Positions 1 through 4,463 are shown, numbered from the stretch's first letter. The stretch: DNA of 5,782 bases from Prevotellaceae bacterium (GCA_031270425.1 JAISXQ010000023.1:1-5782); one strand, 5' to 3'. Notes: generated by a model not told the origin, from the letters alone. Translations and numbers: made by a program.

Positions 1-375
1 GAAATTTTTCTTTTACCTGCCGTGCCGGATAAATGGGGTAGCGGCTCCGTCAAAGGAATCCGTTGCAAAGGCGGGTTTACGGTTGATTTGGAATGGGAAG
101 CAGGAAAAATAACGAAAGCAGTTATTTATTCCGTACTGGGCGGTAACTGCCGGATAAGAACCTATTCTCCAGTACGACTGCAATCACATTACTTCCAAGA
201 AGCGATAGGAGTGAATCCCAATCCATTCTATTTTACTGACAACAGTACGAAAATTATCAATGGAAACAATAATCAACATCTTGCCGCGTTGGATTTCAAA
301 AAAACATATTTGATTGATTTTGATACGGAAAAGGGTGGAAAATATGAATTAAATATTAAAAGCAAAAACTTATGA
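1..375 (+). CDS. GH95-type glycoside hydrolase (alpha-L-fucosidase family), C-terminal end only
   Basis: The reading frame is open from base 1 and ends at TGA 373-375, so only the last 124 residues of a gene that begins outside the window are present. The segment starting LLPAVPDKWGSGSVKGI, followed by RCKGGFTVDLEWEAGKI and a GGNCRIRT stretch, matches what I know of the C-terminal beta-domain of glycoside hydrolase family 95 (1,2-alpha-L-fucosidases and some alpha-L-galactosidases). These are usually exported enzymes of about 750-800 residues that trim fucosylated plant or host glycans. The (alpha/alpha)6 catalytic domain lies upstream and cannot be checked, so substrate is unknown. A GTG at 22 could be taken as a start, but the frame continues upstream with family-like sequence, so it is internal. 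The stop overlaps the next gene's start (ATGA), which implies co-transcription and translational coupling. Confidence 0.85.
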   Translation, partial: EIFLLPAVPDKWGSGSVKGIRCKGGFTVDLEWEAGKITKAVIYSVLGGNCRIRTYSPVRLQSHYFQEAIGVNPNPFYFTDNSTKIINGNNNQHLAALDFKKTYLIDFDTEKGGKYELNIKSKNL

Positions 376-1274
376 ACCGATTTTTTAATGCCATTCTTTT
401 TATCTTTTGTGCAATTATATCCATTCATGCTCAAACCCGCGTAGATACATTATTGCAACGGTTACATGATAAAAACAGCGATTACGTTTTTGTTGCCTCG
501 CATCGCGGCGATTGGCGCTATGCCGAGGAAAATTCCTTGCCTGCAATTGAAAACGCCATACGAATGGGCGTTGATATTGTGGAACTTGACGTACAACGCA
601 CAAAAGACGGACAACTGATTTTGATGCACGACGCCACGCTCAACCGCACTACAACAGGAAAAGGCAACGTGTCCGACTGGACCTTGGACTCCATCAAAAC
701 ACTGCACTTGAAAAACGGACTTTCCATAAAAACCAAAGAGCGCGTGCCGACTTTGGAAGAAGCGCTCTTGTTGATGAAAGGCAGAATTTTAATCAATCTC
801 GACAAAGCCGACCGCTATTTTGACGAAGTGTATGCACTGTTGGAAAAAACCGGCGCCACAAGGCAGGTAATAATGAAAGGCAACAAGTCGGCAGAAGAAG
901 TTAAGGCGCAGTTCGGCAAGTATTTAGACCAACTTATTTATATGCCGATTGTTAATCTCGACAAAGAAAATGCGGAAAAACAAATCGACCTGTTTATCGA
1001 CAATTTTCAACCGGTGGCATTTGAACTGCTTTTTATAAGCGACGAAAATCCCTTGCCGAAGCAATTACCCGCCAAATTGAAAGGCAAAACGTTAATTTGG
1101 TACAACACGCTTTGGGACACGATGGCAGGCGGACACGACGACGATATGTCGCTCGAAAATCCCGACGCCGGTTACGGCTATTTAATTGATACGCTTGGCG
1201 CAGGGCTGTTGCAAACCGACCGCCCCGCCTATTTGATTGAATATTTGAATAAAAAAGGGTTGAGAAGATTGTAA
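372..1274 (+). CDS. Exported glycerophosphodiester phosphodiesterase (GDPD family)
   Basis: The 300-residue protein probably hydrolyses glycerophosphodiesters to glycerol-3-phosphate and an alcohol in the periplasm. Residues 1-20 form a signal peptide: a short basic start, a hydrophobic core (ILFIFCAIIS) and a cut near HA-QT. The GDPD TIM-barrel motifs follow in order: HRGD (His44, Arg45), EENS (Glu53), ELDVQRTKDG (Glu71, Asp73), HDATLNRTT (His86), VPTLEEAL (125-132), INLDK (141-145) and a terminal QTDRPAYL (281-288). The two catalytic histidines and the acidic metal ligands of the family are therefore all present, and length is normal. The ATG overlaps the upstream GH95 stop; no separate promoter is visible, so it is probably read from the upstream operon. 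It ends one base before a GlpT-like transporter that could import its product. Substrate head group is unknown. Confidence 0.92.
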   Translation: MNRFFNAILFIFCAIISIHAQTRVDTLLQRLHDKNSDYVFVASHRGDWRYAEENSLPAIENAIRMGVDIVELDVQRTKDGQLILMHDATLNRTTTGKGNVSDWTLDSIKTLHLKNGLSIKTKERVPTLEEALLLMKGRILINLDKADRYFDEVYALLEKTGATRQVIMKGNKSAEEVKAQFGKYLDQLIYMPIVNLDKENAEKQIDLFIDNFQPVAFELLFISDENPLPKQLPAKLKGKTLIWYNTLWDTMAGGHDDDMSLENPDAGYGYLIDTLGAGLLQTDRPAYLIEYLNKKGLRRL

Positions 1275-1275
1275 A

Positions 1276-2667
1276 ATGATGTTCCGCAAAATAGTGTCTT
1301 TTTATACAAAAAGTGCGCCTTCCGCGCCCTATCAAGGCGACGAAAAATCGCAAAAGAAATCCTACAACCGCTTGCGCTGGCAGACCTTCATTGCCGCTAC
1401 GGTCGGATACAGCTTGTATTACGTTTGCCGAACAAGCCTGAATGTGGTCAAAAAACCGGTTATCGAAAGCGGCGCTTTGGATGCGCAGCAGTTGGGTTAC
1501 ATCGGCTCGGCGTTGCTGTTTGCTTATGCGATTGGCAAGTTTGTAAACGGTTTCCTGACCGACCGTTCCAATATCAAACGCTTTATGGCGACCGGACTGA
1601 TTGTGTCGGCGGCGGCAAATCTTATTCTTGGTTTGCTTGGTTTGTGGTCGGGCGAAACCGGCTTGGCAACGGGCGGGTTTTTTCTCTTTTTCGCAATTCT
1701 TTGGGGCGTCAACGGTTGGAGCCAGTCGATGGGCGCAGCTCCGGCAATCGTTTCGCTGTCGCGGTGGTTTCCGCTGAAAGAGCGCGGAACATTTTACGGC
1801 TTTTTCAGTGCAAGCCATAATTTTGGCGAATTTCTTTCTTTCGTTTTCGTGGGTTTGCTCGTGGGAGTTGTCGGCTGGCAGTGGGGCTTTACCGGAGCGG
1901 CTGTCGCAGGAATTATCGGCGTGATAATCATCGCGCTGTTTCTGCACGACACACCCGAAAGCAAGGGACTTCCGGCTATCGAAGCCATAGCAAAAGAAAA
2001 AACCGGTGCGGAAATTCAAAATGTTTCGGCAACTCAAAAAGCGGTTTTAAAAAATCCTTTTGTGTGGATTTTGGCGCTTTCGAGCGCGTTTATGTACATC
2101 AGCCGTTATGCCGTCAACGGTTGGGGCGTGCTGTTTTTGCAGGAACAGAAAGGTTTTTCGCTCGAAACGGCAACGCAGATTATTTCTATCAACGCTTTGC
2201 TCGGCATTATCGGAACGGTTTTCTCGGGCTGGTTTTCGGATAAACTGTTCAAAGGCAAACGCAATATGCCCGCGTTGATATTTGGAATTTTGAATGCCAT
2301 ATCTTTGGTTTTATTCCTTTATTCGGGCGACAGCCTTTGGGTTAATATCCTCAGTATGGTTTTGTTCGGCATTGCCATAGGGGTGCTGATTTGTTTTGTC
2401 GGCGGCTTAATGGCGGTGGACATTGTACCGCGCAACGCAACGGGAGCGGCTTTGGGAATTGTGGGCATTGCAAGTTACATCGGCGCGGGATTGCAGGACA
2501 TCGTCAGTGGGACGTTGATTGAGAAAAACAAAGTGTTGAGCGGAACAGTGAATGGGGTAGAACAGTATCAATACGATTTTACGCAAGCCGGCTTGTTTTG
2601 GATTGGAGCTTCTGTTGTTTCGTTTCTCTTGGCAACATTGGTTTGGAAAGCAAAAGAAAATGATTGA
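1276..2667 (+). CDS. glpT: GlpT-like glycerol-3-phosphate/organophosphate:phosphate antiporter (MFS, OPA family)
   Basis: This 463-residue inner-membrane protein has about twelve hydrophobic segments in two halves (about 35-223 and 261-457) joined by a hydrophilic loop at 224-260, the usual size and plan of the organophosphate:phosphate antiporters. Alignment from memory with E. coli GlpT places the substrate-binding residues: Arg52 in YYVCRTS (TM1, GlpT Arg45), His181 in ASHNFG (TM5, GlpT His165) and Arg277 in YISRYAVNGW (TM7, GlpT Arg269). The LRWQ lead-in (33-36), TDRSN (95-99), the KERG turn (168-171), the DTPESKGLP loop (225-233) and GWFSDKLFKGKR (318-329) also match. It lies one base after the phosphodiesterase gene, which supports glycerol-3-phosphate as cargo, but hexose-phosphate transport (UhpT) or a UhpC-like sensor role is not excluded. 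An in-frame ATG at 1279 is an alternative start. No convincing terminator follows. Confidence 0.88.
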   Translation: MMFRKIVSFYTKSAPSAPYQGDEKSQKKSYNRLRWQTFIAATVGYSLYYVCRTSLNVVKKPVIESGALDAQQLGYIGSALLFAYAIGKFVNGFLTDRSNIKRFMATGLIVSAAANLILGLLGLWSGETGLATGGFFLFFAILWGVNGWSQSMGAAPAIVSLSRWFPLKERGTFYGFFSASHNFGEFLSFVFVGLLVGVVGWQWGFTGAAVAGIIGVIIIALFLHDTPESKGLPAIEAIAKEKTGAEIQNVSATQKAVLKNPFVWILALSSAFMYISRYAVNGWGVLFLQEQKGFSLETATQIISINALLGIIGTVFSGWFSDKLFKGKRNMPALIFGILNAISLVLFLYSGDSLWVNILSMVLFGIAIGVLICFVGGLMAVDIVPRNATGAALGIVGIASYIGAGLQDIVSGTLIEKNKVLSGTVNGVEQYQYDFTQAGLFWIGASVVSFLLATLVWKAKEND

Positions 2668-2738
2668 AATATTGAAATTCAAAACATAAAAATTTGGTGT
2701 TGTTGTAAAAAGTATGCTATGAATGCGTCGATTGTGGT
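2668..2738 (+). other. Short AT-rich spacer after glpT
   Basis: These 71 bases separate the glpT stop from the copied gdhA start. They hold no recognisable gene, no TAnnTTTG promoter box and no stem-loop with a T-run. A short palindrome, TTGAAATTCAA, is the only symmetry. A 23-codon frame starts at ATG 2719 and runs into the 60-bp repeat, ending at TGA 2788-2790; I do not recognise it. Confidence 0.6.
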
Positions 2739-2798
2739 CAATGAACACAAAAAACACGTTAAACGATTTGAAGAGGAGATTTCCCAATGAGCCGGAAT
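2739..2798 (+). repeat. Direct repeat, copy 1: 60 bp identical to the 5' end of gdhA
   Basis: All 60 bases are identical to 4462-4521, in the same orientation and 1723 bp apart. The bases flanking both ends differ (t/a before, c/a after), so the borders are sharp. The copy covers the gdhA start codon, two bases ahead of it, and the next 55 coding bases, without the gdhA promoter. There are no mismatches, so the duplication is either recent, maintained by gene conversion, or an assembly artefact. Confidence 0.97.
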
Positions 2799-2803
2799 CT
2801 TGA
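2741..2803 (+). pseudogene. Truncated copy of the gdhA N-terminus (20 codons)
   Basis: Starting at ATG 2741, the frame encodes the first 19 residues of the downstream glutamate dehydrogenase (MNTKNTLNDL...FPNEPE), one new residue (Ser) and then TGA at 2801-2803. It has none of the enzyme's folded domains and no promoter box ahead of it, so a function as protein is unlikely. It is joined directly, out of frame, to the sorting-domain tail that follows. I read it as a gene fragment left by a rearrangement. Confidence 0.8.
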
Positions 2804-2940
2804 ATGTTTTTGATGCTACCGGCAAATTGTTATTCAACAAAAATGTCAATTCGGGCGATGTAACTCTAATTCCGGTAACTAAAAATTCGCTGTATTTTGT
2901 GAAATTTGACGGCAATGTGAAAAAGGTATTAGTAAAGTAA
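2799..2940 (+). pseudogene. Orphan C-terminal tail resembling a type IX secretion (Por) sorting domain
   Basis: From TTG 2800 to TAA 2938-2940 the frame reads LNVFDATGKLLFNKNV, then a short link, then NSLYFVKFDGNVKKVLVK. The pattern (hydrophobic strand, D-x-x-G-K, later a Y-x-V-K-F-D strand, closing K-K-V-L-V-K) is what I know of the C-terminal sorting domain of proteins exported by the type IX secretion system (TIGR04183 type). Only about 46 residues remain. The frame is blocked by TGA 2788-2790 inside the copied gdhA segment, so the body of the original surface protein is gone. A terminator-like hairpin follows its stop by about ten bases, as expected for a genuine gene end. The family call rests on pattern memory of a loosely conserved domain, so confidence is moderate. 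Confidence 0.65.
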
Positions 2941-2950
2941 ACAGTTGCCA

Positions 2951-3000
2951 AAACGAACAAGGGCATTTCGACAAATTTTGCCGGATGCCCTTGATTGTTT
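2951..3000 (+). terminator. Terminator-like stem-loop after the sorting-domain tail
   Basis: CAAGGGCAT (2958-2966) pairs perfectly with ATGCCCTTG (2985-2993) around an 18-base loop. Beyond one A/A mismatch the stem continues with an A-T pair, a G-T wobble and AAAC/GTTT (2951-2954 with 2997-3000), giving about 15 pairs. The 3' arm is T-rich (TTGATTGTTT) but no long T-run follows. Its position just after the stop suggests the transcription terminator of the lost gene. Confidence 0.6.
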
Positions 3001-3059
3001 AACAAAACAACTCGCCGGTTAAGAGTTGATATTAACAACAAATTGCTCTTTGACATATT

Positions 3060-3088
3060 GGTTTACACGCTGTGAACAATTAAAAATC
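3060..3088 (+). repeat. Left inverted repeat bounding the toxin-antitoxin cassette
   Basis: GGTTTACACGCT (3060-3071) is exactly complementary to AGCGTGTAAACC (3752-3763) on the far side of the toxin-antitoxin genes. Further in, TAAAAATC (3081-3088) pairs with GATTTTTA (3732-3739); the bases between agree only partly and differ in length by three. The left arm also contains its own near-palindrome, GTTTACACGCTGTGAAC (3061-3077), which could be a regulator's binding site. No transposase is present and I see no target duplication outside the arms. Confidence 0.6.
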
Positions 3089-3132
3089 ATCAATCAGGAC
3101 TTACAAAACAATATTCATTCGTAATTGTTTCG

Positions 3133-3140
3133 TATATTTG
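3133..3140 (+). promoter_or_regulatory. Promoter -7 box for the toxin-antitoxin operon
   Basis: TATATTTG matches the Bacteroidota primary sigma factor -7 consensus TAnnTTTG exactly. No TTTG -33 box is visible at the usual distance. Transcription would begin near 3147, leaving a leader of about 16 bases to ATG 3163 or about 49 bases to ATG 3196. Confidence 0.6.
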
Positions 3141-3162
3141 TGGCGTAATTAAAATGATATAA

Positions 3163-3408
3163 ATGATGAATACAACAGTTGCCACAAGAAATAAAATGAG
3201 AAAAGTAATTCTGAATGTAGATATTGAGGAATATCCTTTCTTTGTAAAGTTGATAAAAAGTCTTGATTTTGTGCACATGCAAGATGATGCTGGCGACTCA
3301 AAAGAAGACATTGCCGCTAATCTGACACAAGGATTTAAGGAGTTAAAACTTTACAGGCAAGGCAAGTTGAAAACAACATCTGCAAAAGATTTTCTCAATG
3401 AATTGTAA
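3163..3408 (+). CDS. Small antitoxin partner of the RelE/ParE-type toxin
   Basis: An 81-residue (or shorter) protein lying just before and overlapping a RelE/ParE toxin gene by 11 bases, the standard arrangement of a type II antitoxin. It begins in the family style at Met12 (RKVILNVDIEEYPFFVKLIKSL), has an acidic middle (DDAGDSKEDI, 41-50), and a helical C-terminus ending KTTSAKDFLNEL, where such antitoxins usually wrap and inhibit the toxin. I see no helix-turn-helix or ribbon-helix-helix that I can name, so how the operon is autoregulated is unclear. ATG 3163 (or 3166) gives the long form; ATG 3196 gives a 70-residue form that fits the family start better and leaves a more usual leader. I cannot decide between them. 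Base composition is more AT-rich than glpT or gdhA, consistent with acquired DNA. Confidence 0.75.
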   Translation: MMNTTVATRNKMRKVILNVDIEEYPFFVKLIKSLDFVHMQDDAGDSKEDIAANLTQGFKELKLYRQGKLKTTSAKDFLNEL

Positions 3409-3724
3409 TATAGAATTAACTCCTAACTTCAAAAAGGAAGCCAAGCGACTTAAAAAGAAATATCCATCTCTAAATTCGGACTTGGAAATTTTGATTGACG
3501 AATTATCGGAAAATCCGCAAATGGGAACGCCTTTGGGAAATGGCGTCTACAAAGTTCGTATGGCAATAGCATCGAAAGGACAAGGCAAAAGTGGCGGGGC
3601 GCGAATTATTTCGTATGCGAAATTGTCTGATGAATTGGTTTTATTACTTTCAATCTACGACAAAAGCGAAAAGGAAAATCTGTCTGACAAGGATATACAG
3701 AAGTTACTAAAAGATAATACCTGA
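3398..3724 (+). CDS. Type II toxin of the RelE/ParE superfamily
   Basis: A 108-residue basic protein, the normal size for RelE-fold toxins. Visible hallmarks are the N-terminal helix FKKEAKRLKKKYPSL (11-25), a second helix DLEILIDELSENP (28-40), the beta-hairpin GTPLGNGVYKVRMAI (43-57), the glycine-rich GQGKSGGARIISY (61-73), and the last strand VLLLSIYDKSEKENLS (81-96). The GKSGGAR-IISY and IYDKSEKE pattern marks a subgroup common in Bacteroidota and cyanobacteria. Members of the superfamily either cut mRNA on the ribosome (RelE, HigB) or poison gyrase (ParE); the sequence does not settle which, although I favour an RNase. The start overlaps the antitoxin end by 11 bases, so the pair is translationally coupled. 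The frame is intact with no sign of decay, unlike the fragments on both sides. Confidence 0.9.
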   Translation: MNCNIELTPNFKKEAKRLKKKYPSLNSDLEILIDELSENPQMGTPLGNGVYKVRMAIASKGQGKSGGARIISYAKLSDELVLLLSIYDKSEKENLSDKDIQKLLKDNT

Positions 3725-3738
3725 CAGGCAGGATTTTT
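3720..3738 (+). terminator. Possible weak terminator after the toxin gene
   Basis: CCTG (3720-3723) can pair with CAGG (3729-3732) over a five-base loop, followed by ATTTTTA. Four pairs are few for an intrinsic terminator, and the T-run also belongs to the right inverted repeat. Low confidence. Confidence 0.25.
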
Positions 3739-3763
3739 ATATAGTTACAAGAGCGTGTAAACC
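3732..3763 (-). repeat. Right inverted repeat bounding the toxin-antitoxin cassette
   Basis: Read on the - strand this arm begins GGTTTACACGCT (3763 down to 3752) and ends TAAAAATC (3739 down to 3732), matching the left arm at 3060-3071 and 3081-3088. The enclosed segment, 3060-3763, is 704 bp and carries only the antitoxin, the toxin and their promoter. The arm also touches the 3' end of the AAA ATPase remnant. Confidence 0.6.
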
Positions 3764-4076
3764 TATAATAATAAGGCTTATACGCTTTGGTTTACACGAA
3801 AAACACAGGTTAGATAAAGCGTACAGCGGTATGACTTTTACGCGGTCGTATTCGCCAAATGGCTCTAAACTTGTGCGGTAGCCGTATTCGCTATGTTTGA
3901 GTTCGAGAAACTTATACATACTTTGCAATGAAGTACTTGAAACTTTCACCTAAATGACGGACAGCGGAAGATTTTCCCACCTGTCTGGCGCCTCTGACTA
4001 ACAGGGGTTTCCGGTTGGCATCGGTCTTCCAATCAGACAGATAACTATCTATGTGTCGCTTAAAGTAAGATGGCAT
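3737..4076 (-). pseudogene. AAA ATPase (AAA_14/DUF4143 type) reduced to its two ends by an internal deletion
   Basis: Read on the - strand from ATG 4076, the first part encodes MPSYFKRHIDSYLSDW, then LLVRGARQVGKSSAVRHLG with an intact Walker A (GARQVGKS, residues 29-36), then FKYFI and a stop at 3912-3914 (54 residues). In a different frame, from about 3940 down, comes SLQSMYKFLELKHSEYGYR, SLEPFGEYDRVKVIPLYALSNL, which matches what I know of the extreme C-terminus of the same family; that frame runs to TAA 3737-3739. Full-length members have roughly 380-450 residues, so most of the ATPase domain and of the DUF4143 domain is missing and the join, near 3925-3940, is out of frame. The last residues of the C-terminal frame, after SNL, are probably not native. 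The promoter ahead of it is still intact. The gene cannot make a working ATPase. Confidence 0.82.
3754..3798 (-). terminator. Stem-loop at the 3' end of the AAA ATPase remnant
   Basis: CGTGTAAACC (3754-3763) is exactly complementary to GGTTTACACG (3789-3798), with a 25-base AT-rich loop. The stem is formed by the right cassette arm plus a third copy of the same motif. On the - strand it lies just after the family-like end of the ATPase remnant (PLYALSNL), where a terminator would be expected, but the sequence after it (CTCTTGTAAC) is not a clear T-run. It may equally be a leftover of repeat insertion. Confidence 0.45.
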
Positions 4077-4104
4077 AACATTGAATTATTTAGAGTTGGC
4101 GGGG

Positions 4105-4135
4105 CAAAGATACGGCTTTTTCCCAAAAATCCAAA
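4105..4135 (-). promoter_or_regulatory. Near-consensus Bacteroidota promoter reading into the AAA ATPase remnant
   Basis: On the - strand, TTTG (4135-4132) and TATCTTTG (4112-4105) are separated by exactly 19 bases, matching the TTTG-N19-TAnnTTTG pattern of the main Bacteroidota sigma factor. Transcription should start near 4098, about 22 bases before the ATPase ATG at 4076. The -33 box lies in the first unit of the 33-bp tandem repeat. Confidence 0.7.
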
Positions 4136-4206
4136 GCGAAAAACAATACAAACCCCTGAAAATCCAAAGCGAAAAATCAGGAAAACCCCTGAAAATCCAA
4201 AGCAAG
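4126..4206 (+). repeat. 33-bp tandem repeat, about 2.4 copies
   Basis: Units start at 4126, 4159 and 4192 with an exact period of 33. Each begins AAAATCCAAAGC; the first two share the first 18 bases (AAAATCCAAAGCGAAAAA) and the last 8 (AACCCCTG), differing only in the middle seven. The third unit loses similarity after about 12 bases. On the - strand every unit carries the same GCTTTGGATTTT, which supplies the -33 box of the ATPase promoter in unit 1. The period is a multiple of three, so an open + frame through it shows an 11-residue repeat, but nothing else suggests that it is translated. Confidence 0.85.
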
Positions 4207-4258
4207 AATTTTATTCGTGGCTTTTTATCCTGCACTCAGCAGCGAGGGAAAAGAAAAA

Positions 4259-4281
4259 GCCGGGGACGTTAGATGTCCGGC
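4259..4281. other. GC-rich stem-loop of unknown role
   Basis: GCC (4259-4261) plus GGAC (4264-4267) pair with GTCC plus GGC (4275-4281), with a two-base GG bulge and the loop GTTAGAT. It is not followed by a T-run. It lies next to the stronger hairpin at 4307-4336 in gene-free DNA; the two may belong to one dispersed intergenic repeat. Confidence 0.4.
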
Positions 4282-4306
4282 AACATCGCGTTTGATTTAC
4301 TCGCAT

Positions 4307-4336
4307 CACGCTTGATATTACCCAATATCGAGCGTG
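4307..4336. repeat. Long near-perfect hairpin (13 pairs, 4-base loop)
   Basis: CACGCTTGATATT (4307-4319) pairs with AATATCGAGCGTG (4324-4336), with one T-G wobble and the loop ACCC. The left arm also resembles the preceding 20 bases: CATCGCGTTTGATTTAC (4284-4300) against CATCACGCTTGATATTAC (4304-4321). It is followed by only CTTTGC, so it is a poor intrinsic terminator. It may be a structured RNA element, a remnant of a repeat family, or a barrier between the divergent ATPase promoter and gdhA. Confidence 0.6.
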
Positions 4337-4338
4337 CT

Positions 4339-4369
4339 TTGCAAAAACGTGTATGAAAATATTTTGCAA
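4339..4369. repeat. Inverted repeat TTGCAAAA / TTTTGCAA upstream of gdhA promoter
   Basis: TTGCAAAA (4339-4346) and TTTTGCAA (4362-4369) are exactly complementary and separated by 15 bases. The spacing and position, about 40 bases ahead of the gdhA -7 box, would fit a binding site for a dimeric regulator of gdhA, but AT-rich DNA yields such repeats by chance. Low to moderate confidence. Confidence 0.35.
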
Positions 4370-4409
4370 CAAAAACTTATATTTTAGTCTTAAATTGGAT
4401 TGTTTTTGT

Positions 4410-4463
4410 TACTTTTGTACGTTTTTTCACTATTTTAATATCAAACAATAAAACAAACAAACA
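4410..4463 (+). promoter_or_regulatory. gdhA promoter -7 box and A-rich leader
   Basis: TACTTTTG (4410-4417) matches TAnnTTTG exactly. A clear TTTG -33 box is not seen at 19-20 bases upstream. Transcription would begin near 4424, leaving a leader of about 40 bases that ends in AAACAAACAAACA (4451-4463) directly before the ATG. There is no Shine-Dalgarno sequence; A-rich unstructured leaders are normal in Bacteroidota. Confidence 0.65.

Noticed and set aside
1033..2037. 334-codon open frame on the - strand across the end of the phosphodiesterase gene and glpT
   Set aside because: Its translation is rich in Arg, Cys and Gln without domain features, and it lies opposite two well-supported genes; it is a shadow frame.
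2668..2700. Terminator after glpT
   Set aside because: The only symmetry is the short AT palindrome TTGAAATTCAA, with no GC stem and no T-run.
2719..2790. 23-codon + strand frame starting ahead of the gdhA copy
   Set aside because: It is in frame with the sorting-domain tail but ends at TGA 2788-2790 before it; no promoter and no recognisable family.
2679..3056. 125-codon frame on the - strand
   Set aside because: It crosses the copied gdhA segment, the sorting-domain tail and the terminator hairpin, and has no recognisable domain.
3060..3763. Insertion sequence
   Set aside because: No transposase is encoded between the inverted repeats and no target-site duplication is visible outside them, so only a non-autonomous cassette can be proposed.
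4126..4206. CRISPR array
   Set aside because: Unit spacing is a simple 33-bp tandem period with no unique spacers, and no cas genes are present.
4053..4295. 80-codon + strand frame with an 11-residue repeat (PENPKRK units)
   Set aside because: It overlaps the promoter and start of the ATPase remnant on the other strand, and the peptide repeat is simply the 33-bp DNA repeat read through; no promoter or family match supports it.
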